Shown: one piece after another, positions 1-13,328 of the stretch | Position numbering within the stretch: the stretch's first letter is position 1 | How the letters are laid out: each line of letters starts with the position of its first letter | NCBI GenBank assembly: GCA_013399695.1 | Contig: VXAU01000760.1 | Span: 124,001-188,000 of the forward strand | Length of the DNA: 64,000 nucleotides | Direction of reading: 5' to 3' | Source: Formicarius rufipectus | Taxonomy: Eukaryota > Chordata > Aves > Passeriformes > Formicariidae | Made by a program: the position numbers and the translations under genes | The notes under the pieces: model-generated | Told to the model about the DNA's origin: nothing | Databases searched by the model: none | Seen by the model: the letters and a program-made list of their open reading frames with translations, nothing else

Positions 1-3000
1 CTTAGTGTTCATGGGCAAGGGAGGATGGGAAAACCTCTGTTACCAAGGGATGCATTCATTCAGTTTGGAGCCTCTTCATGTCTCTGGATTCTGTGCACCT
101 GATGTCCTTGCTCTGGAAAATCCCTTTGTCAACATTGTAGAGCATCTTCTGAAAGATGTTCCATCTTTTCTGCAGCTCATTAAATGCTTTGCTCTCTAGT
201 AACCAAAGCCTTGTCCAGATACCAAAACTGTGACCAAACTATTCGTAATCCAGATACATTCCTTGAATTACTGATAAACAGAACATCAGGGATAGAAAAT
301 CTGTATGCAAAATTTGGTCCTATCCCTCAGTAGCTGTGGCACCCATCTGGCAGGATTTTCCAGCCTAAATCACAGAAGGACTGAAAAGGAGCCCTGGAAT
401 ATTTTGATGAATTTACACTGTGGAAAAAAGAGAATAAAGTAAATACATGCATAGATAAGTGAGGCTCTGTATACCTGCTTGACACAAAGATTGTATCTAG
501 TTAGGAGATGAAATATTCTTGCATCTCCCTGGTTTATGGGAAACATGTGGCCTTATTTAAGAACTTGTCTGAACTGTTGCTCCTTCTAGTCTGCGGCATT
601 AGACCCTCCAACAGTCACTCTGCCCATCTCTACAAGGTGCAGTGCTGGTAGTATCAGCTCCAGATATAGCCTGTGAGTATTCCAGACACTGAATTCCTGG
701 GTCTGAAGGAATGGGAGTATTGTCTTACCATTTGCAAGCCTGTTGCTGCATTTCTTGTTATGATTTGTTTTTCTCATGGATGCATTTTGCAGACTTGCTC
801 CTGTAAATAGTGATTTGCACATTAAGTGGCTCTGTATGACCTGGTGAAGGCTTGGAGGATTTGGGATTCTTTTAATGTAATTCTAAAAAAAGAAGACTTA
901 AGTTTTTGTTCAGTCAACACAGAGTGGCTAATGCAGTTAAACTCCTTTTTCACTGAGAAACTCTCATCTTTTTCAAAAGTTTAAAGAAATAAGTTCTGTT
1001 CTAGTTGGTGTGATTTACATTGTTTATTCAGGCTGTAAAATATGCCTTTGCATTCCCCCTATGGCTGATGCTTTTTCTTCCCCTTGATGCAAGATAAAAA
1101 TTCTATTACTTTTCTCCATGCCTATAAAACTTCTAATTTGTGTAAACTTGGGTTTTTTTGCCGTGTCACTCATGGCTTTTTTGTTTTGTTGTGGTAGTAA
1201 AGGAAATGTCCTTTATAAAATGGCCCTGGATTAAACTAAGCTTCAATCATACTAAAATGTAAAGGAAGAGATGGCTTTTATTCAAAGGAGCTTTCCAGCA
1301 GACTCCTACATTGCAGGATGTTGACTAAAGGAAAATATGCTTTGGAATAAAAGATCATCTGTTCCAGTCACACTGTTGCCAGAATTTCCAAATGGTCCAA
1401 AGATGACTAGGAAGCTCTAGCTGAGCAGTCTTTTCTGTAAATAATCTTGGACTTCAACAAACGAGACACCTCTTAAATCTCCAAATTCACCGTTCCCACC
1501 CTCACCTTTCTCTTCCCAGAAATGCTGCCACCTTATCTTTTGTGGTTTTGGGGGTGATGGTGTGAAGGCTCTCCTAGTAAGAAATCAGACAGAAAATCCT
1601 TCACTATTTAAGGACTTCACTGAAAAAAAAAAAAAACCAAAACAAACCAGCCCCCAAAATCTAAATGAACACACGCCCAAATATGACCTTAGTTTTCTCC
1701 TTGTGTATTCCATTCATCCAGCTTGACAGGATTAGAATGGAAGGAATTATAGCATGTGGATATTTCAAATGTTGAGGTTGGCTTTTCTTTCTGAAGTATC
1801 TACTGAATTAAGGAGTTGAATGTTAACAGCTTTATTCCAGAGCATACATCTGTAGTCTGAATTCAAAGAAAGACATATCCCAAAATTTTATGAAAGAGAA
1901 AATACTGAAGGTTTTGTCATTGGTACCCAGAGATGAATGAGTGACATCTAAAGTTCTGCCTTGGAGAGAAGAGGGATGGATGCTGTGGGGACCTTTCTGA
2001 TGCTTCTTATGGCATGTTTTAGCATTCATTTATTTACTTTATTGTCTTGCTACAAATTGCACATTGGATGTTTTTCCTTTACTGGTTTGAACTTTGTTTA
2101 AACCTCCTCCCACTCTGCACCTTAAAGCCTTTTCAGTCCAGTCTCGTGCAGTCTGAGCTTGCTTTCTTTCACCTTTTTCCCTCCTTCCTAATCACATTTG
2201 CCTGGAGAAATAAAACTCTCTGCCTCATATCAAAAGAAACATTATCATGCAACTCTATCGTTTGTATTGCAGATTATTTGATTATATTGTGTGTTTTGTG
2301 ATTCCCCTTTTGATTTAAAAAAAGCTTTCCTTTACATTGTGTCAAATTTAGCATTTTGTTTGATGGTGTTATGAGGTTGTTTCCTCCTTAGGAGGGATTT
2401 ATTTAGGTTATGGTAAGATCCCTGTGGAAGGAAACAGTGACAAATCAGAAGTAAATCTTGGAAGATGCTTTGTAGAAGTGAAAGAAATAAAGAAAAAAGT
2501 AGTTCTAGAAATTCTTTTCTGTCACATAAAATCTGAATGTCTGAATTTGCTTCAGTGGGATAAAGAATATAATTTGCTTACATAGCACCTGTTGATAAAA
2601 CATGTGCAATTGTCACAGCTTTGCATGTATTGCAAAAGCAGTGCCTGTGTCTCTCATGAGTTCCTGCAGCAAGCACTGTGCTCATGGGGCTGAAGTCACA
2701 AGTCCAGTAACATTATATATTCTTGATTCCTATAATTGACAATAAAACTGATTTTGATGGATATATTTAAGAGGGTTTATAACCATTGAAAATAATCTTT
2801 GAAATAATGGTGATCTCTGTGAGTTTAATGTCTAGATATAAAACTATGTCCTATAGCAGTAGTATTCAAAACAATTTAGTTAAGAAATTTGAGACAAACA
2901 TCACTGCACACTTATAAATTAAAGGTGAAAGTTCTTGCCAGGCAAGTTTTTATTGCACAAGGTCCATGGGTTTTAATCTTCACAGCAATTTAAATGTAAT

Positions 3001-4717
3001 GTAACAGTTTTCCTCTTTAGTAAGGAAGAAAACCCCAACCACCACCTACTTCCTGCCTGTTCTTCCACTTGGCCACCTGCAAACCTGCCTATCAAACAAC
3101 ACCTTTCCACATGAGTGGTGGAAAAACTGCACCTCAAGGTCCCCAAGGCTGTGAGAGGGAGATGCAGTTGTGATAACTCTTCCTTTGGTTCCCCAGGTCT
3201 CAATGCAAGTGAGCAAAAGTCTTGTCCAGGCTCTAACTGATCCATAGCAACGTGCCAGGTTTGCTTCCCAGGGGAGTAGGTTAACAGAGCTTCGCCTGAG
3301 GGTTTGGTGGCTTTTGTCACATGCTGGGTCTGGAGTTAAATTACATTCTTTTTTTGGTGCCCCAAGGGGGGAGTGTGTGTAAACACACAAATGTGTGTAG
3401 GAAAGTCACAGGATCGGTGGAAGGAAGAGGATTGTTGATCTTTGACAGGAACAGCAAAGAGCAGAGGGATGGAAATTGTTGGAACACAAACTCATAGACT
3501 CAGAACCCCTCTCTAATTCATCTTCATTCAGAGACTTATAAGAGTCTCAGGCAGGCAAGCAGAAGATGAAATATGTTCTCTTACTGACCTGGGGGCAAAA
3601 CTGGGGCACATAACCATGGATCTTCCCTTGGTTTTGGGTACACAGCTGCCTCTGTGACTCTTAACTTCCTTTATTGGCAGTGCTTTTCAAAAGGACACGT
3701 TGTCATCTCTTTATTTTTGTCTTTTCCTGACAATTTTGTCTCTCCCTTTAGGCAGGAAAAGGAAGTACTGTATTTTAGTGTGAACCAAGCCTCTAGCCTT
3801 AGTTTTCTTGCCTCATTATAATTATTTGCCTAATTATAACAAATGCTCTTCTGATCAGTCTTGCCCTGGCCAGTTCATACTAGAAAGCAGAATAAATTCT
3901 ACACATCCCTATCAGGGCAGCAAGTAGAACAAATAACTCTTACAGATTTCTATCATATGGCATCTGGGCTCAGTTTGCATCAGCAGACTACTTAAAACTC
4001 TGGCTAATCTGTTTTTTATTAGAGTTGTAGCAGTTGTATGTTCCATTTTCATCAGATATGAAGGTATTAAAAGCTTGAAAAAGCAGTTTGTGTAAATATG
4101 TATTACCTACAGCATCACTGCTGCCTCCATGAAACCAAAATATTTGGCTTTTGAAACTGATTTTTGCAGACAAAGCAAGAACTGCAAGAGAAAGTTTGGA
4201 TCTGGGATAACCTGCACATCAGAACGTCATGGGTTGGTCTGCCTGGCCCTCTGCCTCCAGGAAAGCTGGGCAGGTCCTTCCCAGAGTGCTTCCAAAGGTG
4301 CACAAGAGGGTAGTACCAGATTCCCTGGAATGGGAGCTCTGAGCCTGCCCAGCTCTCTGCACGCCCGATCCCCAACCTAAAGCTCCTTTAGAATCCTATG
4401 TGAGGTGTCTCTGAGGTTTCTCTTTATTAGAGCAGGATCTTAAAAAGAAATGTCTGCAGGAGAAAAAAAAAAAAAGTCATAAAATTAATTCACAGTCCTA
4501 ACTAGTCAGTCATCCTTCTCCTTTTCTGATATCCACATAGAATAGCTGAAGGGGGAGTTTGGTTCCGAGGCTCCAGGAATTTTATAGCCTGCATGTACAA
4601 TAAGCAGCAAGAGCATTACCAGCAGCATGGCACATTTGTTTAATGCTGTTCTGGAGATTTTTTTTTTAAATAGGATTGTGTGAAAAATGCTGTGCTCCCA
4701 TAAGACTTATTAGAACA

Positions 4718-4741
4718 ATAATCTGAGTTTTCTCAGATTAT
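4718..4741. repeat. Perfect 10-bp inverted repeat, 4-nt loop
   Basis: ATAATCTGAG at 4718-4727 is followed by TTTT and its exact reverse complement CTCAGATTAT at 4732-4741. On the minus strand the hairpin begins 4 nt after the stop codon of the candidate exon at 4746-4910. No function is assigned. Confidence 0.7.
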
Positions 4742-4745
4742 CTTT

Positions 4746-4910
4746 CTAGGCCATGTTTATGGATTTCACACTGTCCAAGAGCTCCACATCTTTGGTTGCT
4801 TTTGGCAGTGGGTAGAAATTGCTGTTCATTAATACCTCAAAGGTTTCATAATTCCAACTGTGACCTGAAGCATCAAAAGAGAATCTAATGTGAGGTTTAT
4901 CTTTTCTGCA
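4746..4910 (-). CDS. Candidate terminal coding exon, unidentified gene
   Basis: Read on the minus strand, a pyrimidine-rich stretch ending in CCTTTTCAG (AG at 4912-4911) is followed by 54 codons and a TAG stop at 4748-4746. The peptide starts CRKDKPHIRF, contains SWNYETFEVL and ends in KSINMA. Its mixture of charged, aromatic and aliphatic residues looks more protein-like than the surrounding chance frames. A minus-strand AATAAA lies at 4428-4423, about 320 nt after the stop, so a 3' UTR plus poly(A) signal is possible. I do not recognise the protein and found no convincing upstream partner exon on this strand. Alternatives are a chance frame, a non-coding RNA exon, or a fragment of an old retrocopy. 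The exon would lie antisense inside the CLSTN2 intron. Confidence 0.3.
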   Translation of the reverse strand, partial: CRKDKPHIRFSFDASGHSWNYETFEVLMNSNFYPLPKATKDVELLDSVKSINMA

Positions 4911-7900
4911 CTGAAAAGGAAAAATATCATGTAAAAAAATAAAAATAAAAAGCAGAGAGCTCATTCAGTGGCATAACCTGAAAGAACAGTGCCAATGTTT
5001 TCCATGAATTTCCTTATACTGAGGATTTCAATCTGAAGTGTAATGTTATTAAAATCAGTTAGTTTTATTGTTTATCTTCCTTCTTTTATCAATTTCTTTT
5101 TAAGTTATCATACACACTTTAGTGGGTACACATCAAGACTTTACAAAATACCTATATATTTCACTATGGGAGTAGAGCTTAAGGTCACTTCTCTGATAGT
5201 GTGAATTATTGAAGAGTTTCAGGGTGTCTGTGAATTGGTCTGTAAAAATCCGTTGCCTTGTAAGAGTAGCTACAGTGAGGATGTGCAAAAACAATGTGAA
5301 GGAATGGACAGATATAGTCCAGTTTTGTCCTGTTCTGCACTTACAAACATCGAGTAAGAAAGCAAAGTCCTTTCAGTGGTTTTATCACATGCTACACCAG
5401 CATGCAGTGAAAGAGTTAGTGGATTTATATGTGGCACTGTATTAATAATTTCTAACTTGCATGATCCCTAGTTTTGCTGCTGGTAATTTCCTGTTTGTCC
5501 TGAGCTGTGCACATCATGTTTAGCAGTCTTTGCTGTCATCCATTTCTCATCCCACATCACAAGCACCTGTGTGGACAGTCTGTGCAATTGGTCCCTATTT
5601 TTGGGAGTCTGAGGGGGAAATATTCACCTGTAATTGCTGTTCTCTGAAAATATATGGTTGCAGTAGGGTTCTTGCATAAACGCTCCCTGTCAGAGGCAGA
5701 ACTTCCCTAATCTGTAGCTCAGAGGTGTTGGCTATGCTATTTACTCTGTTGTGTAAATGCAGAATGGTCTTGTGTTCTAACAAGCCATCGAGCTGGATGT
5801 TATCAATTGTTGTAGCACACTGAGTGCGTTTGCATTCACCTCCCCACTTACTGTTAGATAGAGATTTACCATAAGTTTATCTTCAAAAGGTAATACAAAG
5901 TACTTAGTCCCTTCCTGGAACCCTTAGCTGTGTGTTCCTTTAGCACAGACATCACAGTCTTTGGGGGCTCAGCCTCTTAACCAGTGGCACAGAAATTTGG
6001 TTGTGTCCTCTTTCCCTGGAGTGTGTCATGGACTTGATTAAACTGTCCAAGGGTGGTTTGTTTGGTCCTGGGATGCTGATGGAGCACCTGAAGTGCTGAT
6101 GAACTGAAGTGTGACATAAATGTAACAACACTCAGATACGTTTTCATCATCTTGGATGTAATACATAGTTTTGGCAAGGATGTATCTTTCTGGAGTAGTT
6201 CACTCTGTATTTCTCATACCTTTAAGAGGAAGAAAGATTCAGAAGTAATGGCAGGATCGTTCTCATAGAAATGGACTTTCATTCTGTATATCTATCACTA
6301 AAGAATTGTTTTACTTTTTGTAAAGATTCTTTGTTTTACAGATTCAGTTGTAGTTTCCTAGTAATTGTACCATTAGAAATTCACAGAATACAAGTTACTA
6401 TTTTAACATTAGAGAATGTTAATTCACTAACCAAGTGCCCTAATTAGTGTGCTAATTTCCTGCTCATTTGAGTCTTCTGCTTATTTCAGGGAATTTGCAT
6501 CTCTGATGCATTTCTCTTTAAGTGTATTTGATTCTTCTTATTGTTATTGGAAACATGCTTTATTTTCAGACCTAGTTTTAGCATTTTATAAGGTGCAACG
6601 TTCAAAATTTCAAAATGTAAGTTTTTAAAATAAGTTGATCTGTTACACCAAGGCGGTTAGTGGTTTGACTTTAAATAAGATGTGAGAAGTAGCTGGAAAT
6701 TCATATTTTTATGTGCTTGGAAATGGTCAGCATCACTTTGCATAGAGAAATGGAATGAGATTTTGTTTCATTTAAAACTTTAAAAGAGTATCTTTATAAG
6801 GGAGGAAAAACTAGTACTATTTGCATTCTCTATACAAATAAATGGCAACCACGGGATTGCACGAGCGAAAACTTTTGTAAAATACTTTGCTTGATCAGAG
6901 TCTAAAAATGTAGCTTTTGTGTAAGAATCCACACCCTTGTAGGATAAATTCTGCAACATAATAGGCACTAAGCTTTGTAAGTTTGTTTCTCCAGCAGTCA
7001 GTATTCCCAACAAAACCACCCTTCAGGTATTGTATTCATTTCCGTCTTCCTGGCCTTAAATAGAGCTGGTACTGCCACTTCAATGTGAGGCATTACTTTT
7101 ATTATCTTTCTAATCTAAATTTATCACCTGGTGAGTAGCCCTGAATCCAGCTCACATCCTCAGGTTTAGAAATCAATGCTGTGCTGCACTTGTGTGCAGG
7201 AGGCTTGCTCTTTACTGGAGTTTTCAGGGTCCTCACAACTCTTGGAATATCAAAAGGGTGCTAGTGTGTGTTTATTCTAATAGTTTTTGATATGCCTTTT
7301 GTCTGTGTAATTTGTCTTGTTCAGCATATATATTTGTACAATGTGTGTCCTCTGAGTTTGAGCTTTCACAGCACAAATTTAAAGTCTTTCCCCACTGTTT
7401 TTAACCAAGAGCCACAAATGCTGCCTCCCCCACTCAAGAGATGGCATAATTTACTATAAAAGTGTGTTTGTCATTGTGTCTGGTGCTTTCACCTACACAA
7501 GGAGGTGGTTAAAGACACCACACAGTGCAAAGCAGGAGCTTGTCATTGCTCCTCTCTTGTTTCCATTCTGTCCTCTCTTTTTTGGCTTCATGTCCCCCCC
7601 TTATTTTACTGGTGCCAGAACCATCGGCATGTCAGTGGAAGACACCCAGAGGAAAGTGGAGGAACAGCATAGCTTGGTGTGTGTGTCGCCTGTGCTCGGG
7701 CTATGCCTGTACCGTCCTGACCTGTTCCTCCCCTGAGTCCAGCCTGCTGCATGTGTCTAAAACTGTGAGAGATCCAGAGCCCTGGTGGGTTAGAAAGAAG
7801 TTGTGTTTATAAACAGGTCATTCTTTATCTTGCCTGCTACTTCTGTCAGAAGAGTCCCTCTTTCACCTCTATTCTAAGTCCACGAGGAGCACTTTAGTGA

Positions 7901-10900
7901 TAGTTGGCTTGTTTAGAAAATAACCACAGCATGTTGGTGGCACCACACCTGGAATCATTTTGTTTTTTCCCTTCAGACTCTCCACTCTTTTGCTAACACA
8001 GTTTTTATTCATTATCCCACTGGGATTATGGCATCTGAGCTCAGATATCAGAACATGCCTTTTCCCATCCTCTCTGTCCTATAACATCCTTTCATCCTGC
8101 TGTGTGTGAGTGTTTTCTTCCCACTGGTTTTGAGTTGAATCTGTTCAAGTGTGTCAAAGCAAGATGCTCTTGAACCTCTGAATCAATTGCTGCACTCCAC
8201 TGTACCTTTTTATGCTCCCCATTCACAAAGACTGTACCCTCCTCACTTTTTGGATATACTTTTAATTCTTATTTAAGATAAAAATTTTGTAAGTCTGTTA
8301 ATTCAGATGGCTGCCAGATTTTTACCATAGTTAAATGAAGGCATACAAAAGGTTTTATCTGACACTTTTGTATTAAGCGGACATTTGTATTAAGACAGAT
8401 CCAATCATTTAAAATAAGGAATAGATCAGTTCTTAGACCTGGAAAATTCAAGTTGTAACTCTTGGACTTTGATGGTAGAAACTTATTGCTCCTTTAATGG
8501 TGTATGGGGCTTGCAAGACTAACAACATCTTTCCTCCACACCATTATGAGCTGGACAAGGAATTGGAATGTGACCACATTAAACATGGTAGAGAAGAGAT
8601 TTGTCTTTAAAGTTGGTTCTGCTGAGAGGAGTCCCAGGAGCAAGAGATTGCATCCTGCCTCAACTCCATGTTTCAGAGACAGAATTTATGGTTCCCTTTG
8701 TTTTTTAGAAAATTAAATCAGGGAGTTGTTTGCTTTATTTACTCAATGGTAAACCGGCTCATTCCCTTCTCAGTTTTTATTGCTGTCATTTATTGTGGAT
8801 GGTTCTCCAGTGCTAAATGAAGTAAAAGTGTAGCGAGTTTTCTCAAAATGTACTTTATTTTTTCCTGCATCTACCAAACAAAAGTGTCTGGAACTGCTTT
8901 GGTTGCTGCTTTTCTCTTCAATAAAAAGTTATTTATGTTCAAATAGGCTTTTCTTTTTCCTTTGTTACAGTGTGGTTTTCTCTGTATGTATAGAGTAGCC
9001 ATTGAAAAGGTAATTGAAATTAAGTAATGGGTGAACATGCAGAATGCAGTGATTGACTGCAGGTGATAGTGAGCAGAGATGTACTGCAGATATTTATGTG
9101 CAGGATCCAAAATGCCACGTGTAAGAACATGTTGGGACAGAGATGGGGGGAAATCTTGAGTTAGAGACTCCCCTTAGCCATTATTTGGAGCTTGAATCCT
9201 GTTGACTGGAGGACAGCTTTCTTCTGTGTGATTGTTTACTACAAGATGGTCTTCTCTGCAGTGTTTACTCAAAATAGCTCTTGCTGAATTAGCCTTACTT
9301 GGTTGGGAACTGTCATTTCTTATAAAATGATACTTGAATAACAGGATGGCAGGATATACAACACAAGATGTTTTGCTGGCAGCAGATATTAGAAGACAAC
9401 TCTTCTTGACAATGCTAAGATTAATCTGAATAGCACTTGATCCTTGATCTGTGACAGGTCAGCTGACTGCTTTTTAAAGTACCACTAAAAGCAAGACAGA
9501 TTTTTTTATGCCTGAGAAGTCAGATCCATCTTGTATCCATTCCCACTGCACTGCGAAGGAGATGTGAGTGCTTAGGACATGGTGTGGCCCACCACGTTGC
9601 AGGGCTTCTAACCCAGAAAGCAGACCAGCACTCTTAGTCATTTTCTTCTGTTCCTGTTCAAGAGCAGTAAGAAAACAAACAAACAAAACCCAAACTCTGG
9701 AAGAGACTGAGGAACATTTATCAAGCTGTTCTTGAGCATGAGGCAAAGCTGCCTTTTTGCTGCAACCTCCCCATTTGCCAGTTACATTTTTGGAAGTGGT
9801 CTAGGCCTTTGCAGCTCTATGGCTCATGAGTATATAGATGGAAGAGAAGCACAACGTGGAGGGCTCTCCCCATGTGTGAGAAGCTACATCTCTTTGAGAT
9901 ACCTTGATCATTTCATATAAAATAAACTGTTTGATTGAATTTGCAGTGTTTAATACCCTGTATATGCTGATTGCCCATTACAAAGTAGTATAACTTACAG
10001 CCTAACAAACACATGCCTATTGAGGAGTAGACTGAAACAAAACTCACCTCTTTGGCTGCTGAAAGCATCAAGACCGTGTTCAAGCTTACTATAGAGAAGA
10101 ACAAGCCCATGTGTACTCACAAGTGGCATAAAAAGTGTTCATTGCTGGCTCTGTGCCACGTGGCTTAGGAGATTAAAAATGCATCAGCAGAGTTGTTTTA
10201 CTGTAGATAGTACACAATGAAAGGTCAGAGAGAGTAAAAGCAAAAGCTTCCAGCAGCCAGTTGGTTTTCCTGTACCCTACAATATTTGCATACTGTCAAA
10301 TAATATATGAAGTGACACGAAGAAGCAAGATGGTGAAAGAATTATTAAAATGTACATAACACTAGAGTAGAAACTTGTGTAATCTTTTTATAGTAGTTTT
10401 CACAGTCTATCTTAATTATTTAGCAGATGGAGTTCCCTGTCTAACAGAAATACTTGAATAGAGAGATGCCAAATAAGAAGAAAGGAGGAATGAAGGCAGA
10501 CATTTTCAAGGGAAAAAAGGTATATTGAAGTACACACTTAACATTTAGGGAAGCAGTGGTATAGCTGAAGTAGCTTTACATTTAAATTGATTTCAATTTT
10601 AATAAGCAATGTTTACTAAGGTATGGTTGTGCTTTTTAAATGTTATGTGGCAGTCTCTTAAAAATATACTCTTGCAAAATGTGTTCTAAGCAGACTTTTT
10701 ATAGAAAAAAGTAAAAGCAGGCCCGGTGTTTTTTCTAAGGCATGTTTGGAAAAATACATAACCCACACTTTAGTCACTTGTGCAGGGATGCAGGAGAGAC
10801 AATTGCAAAATTGCTCTAGACAATATCTTGTTCACCACTCCTGAACAAAACACTTTGAAACCCATCATTACACGGGTGCTTCTGCTGTTTCTCAGTCTGA

Positions 10901-11794
10901 TATCTTACTTGTTTTACACGTGGTTTTTCAGAGTCATTCCAAATGACTTCTGACTCCCCAAAGCAGGATCTCTAATACCCTTCCTTCTGGTAAATGAATG
11001 TTCTACTTCCTCAGAGAGCAGTAACAAAAAGACAATATGTGCTTTCATGTGGATTTTTGATAAGTCAATTCTGCAGTGTCTGCCTTCATTTTCTTTCATT
11101 ATGGTATTCATCAGAGCTATGAGAAGCTGCTCAAAATGTTTCTTTGAAGGTTTTTTTTCCCCCCACAAAACTGTTTGCTATTTCATGCAATTTTACCTTC
11201 CCTCAGATCCACTTTTCCATAAGATTTTACAAAATTGCCTTCTTATTTTCTATATCAAAAACACAAAAATAGCAAAATCAAATTCTTTCTCTTGGTTTGG
11301 AATGAACATATTTTGGTTTAATTTGAATAGAAAAGCAACTGTTCTACTGGTAATGTACTAACTTAAATGCTTTGTCTTCTTGCACATCCTTTGAGATAGA
11401 ACATAATTTTTGCCTCCTTAGGAAAACAGTTTCATGTTTTAGGAGTTGTTGAATCACTACATGCTCACACTTTTTGCTCAGTTTCAGAATATCTGGTTCT
11501 ACATACCTTATATAGGCTACTAGATTGCAGTACAGCCTGGTCATGTTTCAAGTCCAAGAAGGCACTTTGCTTATTTCTCACTAAAATGACTTTCCAAGAA
11601 ATTATGCTCTTTAATAATGAACAGAGTTGTGCATGTCCCTTTTGCTTGTTGAATTGAGAAGACTTACTATTGATTCCATCTATGACATATTAAAAAGCAA
11701 ATATGTTCATATTGGGTTCTGAGTGTTAAAGGTTAGAAAGACAATGCAAAACCAAACAACCCAAATATGACTTACATTTGGAAGACACAATAGG

Positions 11795-11810
11795 AAAAAA
11801 AAAAAAAAAA
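11795..11810. repeat. Poly-A tract
   Basis: A run of 16 A residues followed by TTTATAAAG. It is a simple mononucleotide repeat; no flanking element is recognisable. Confidence 0.9.
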
Positions 11811-12009
11811 TTTATAAAGAGTACACTGTCTCTGCTTCAAAATACTATTGAAGTCTTTCACTTAAAAAACTTTGGATGACTTAACATTGAAAATCAAAAC
11901 TCTTCTAAGCTTTTAGACTGTACTTGCCTTTAGGGCCCCTGTTACTTATTTAATCCCAAAATTACCCATGATTGACACAAACTTGGCACACTGTCGTTCT
12001 GCAGTTCAA

Positions 12010-12085
12010 AATTACAGGTGCTGGAAATAGGGCTATTTGCACAGAGGAAGTGAATTGCCCATAATTTTGCAATTTCCTGCCTGGA
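12010..12085 (-). repeat. MIR-like SINE relic
   Basis: The segment resembles the reverse complement of the MIR core. ATTACAGGTGCTGGAAATAG corresponds to the MIR 'acagatgaggaaactgag' part. CACAGAGGAAGTGAATTGCCC corresponds to 'cacagagaggttaagtgacttgccc'. The match is judged by eye against the remembered consensus and is heavily diverged, so it may be fortuitous. Confidence 0.35.
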
Positions 12086-12932
12086 TATTACAGATTGTGT
12101 CCCATATCTGGGCTTTGACAGGTAGGAGTGTGAGGTTGGAATAACTCTGGTTGCTAGGAGCTGCTGTTATACAAGTGGTTGAAAGGACTTCTTATTCCGT
12201 CATCCCAACCCAATTAAGCTTTTTAATACTTCTAAGAAATCATCCTTGGTTTCTTTGCAAATCAAGTAAATCTTTGGCCCTTAGACCCGCCCTACTTTTG
12301 ATTGCAGAATCACTGTGATCAAATGTTGCTTTTACCTATGAGAGACAGGCACGTATGTATTTTTGCATCTACTTGCTATTGCTTTTCTCTTGAGCTGATT
12401 ACTCTCTTAAATACTGTGTCTCTACCAACACATGCAAAAACTAAAACAAGGTAAAGAATGAAAAAGGAAAATAATGGAAGAAGTGTTTGTGGTTTACTTG
12501 GAGTTTGCAAAGCTACAGGGAAGTACTGGAGCACTGCAAAGCTGACACAGGTACATGACATTACACAGGACTCCCAAGCCACAGAGCTGAGGATAAGCAA
12601 GCACCCTTTGGACTGAACACCAGCGCTCCTGCAATGCCCACAAGGTGCCTTGTAGCATCATTCTCTTCCTCTTTGCCCAGCCTCAGTTGTTCCTGATGAA
12701 ATAGTCTATGAATTAGATTTTGTGGGTGCTTTAAATCCAAGGGCAGTCAGAAAATAGCAGCAAACAAGTCAAAGCACTAAAGTGTTGTCTGTGCTGTTAC
12801 TATTTCACGCTTTGTTTCATTTTTAGTGAGTCTGTATTTCTTGGGAAGTTTTTAATGTTCTGCACATCTGCAACAAAACAAATTCTTACACAGCAGTACA
12901 ACTTCTGTATTAGAAGGTGCATTATTTTAAGT

Positions 12933-13328
12933 CTTATGAGGTGCAGCCAAGGGAGCTGGGGGTGTTTAGCCTGGAGAGACGGTGTTTTTGGGGGGACCTT
13001 ATTGCTCTCTACAATATCCTGACAAGAGGGTGTAGCCAGGTAGGGGTTGGCCTTTTCTCCCTGGCAGCTGGAGACAGGACAAGGGAAAATGGCCTAAAGC
13101 CACACCAGGGGAGGTTTGGGTTGACATCAGGAGGAATTTCTTTGGGGAAAGGGCAGTCAGACATTGGAATGGGCTGCCATGGAAAGTGGTGGAGTCACCG
13201 TCTCTGAAAGTGTTCAGGAAATGACTGGACGTGGCACTCAGTGCCCTGGTCTAGTTGACAGGGTGGTGTTTGGTCAGACGTTGGACTCGATGAACCTGGA
13301 GATCTTTTCCAACATTTATGATTCTGTA
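12933..13328 (+). mobile_element. CR1 LINE fragment, 3' end
   Basis: Sense-strand CR1 sequence. Recognisable blocks in order are GGGAGCTGGGGGTGTTTAGC, CTGGAGAGACGG, GACCTTATTGCTCTCTACAA, GGCTGCCATGGAAAGTGGTG, GGAGTCACCGTCTCTGAAAG and the end TTTTCCAAC followed by TTATGATTCTGT. The copy is truncated at its 5' side, as is usual for CR1, and ends with the family's ATTCTRTG-type 3' motif. Open frames of 96 and 78 codons here are degraded ORF2 or chance and are not genes. Confidence 0.9.

Noticed and set aside
2973..3390. Overlapping minus-strand frames of 115 and 114 codons
   Set aside because: Two different frames of the same GC-richer patch are open, with no splice sites, domain or recognisable wording; best explained by local composition.
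6780..7019. Minus-strand 79-codon frame with fairly protein-like composition
   Set aside because: The only acceptor-like site is weak, no partner exon was found and the peptide is not recognised.
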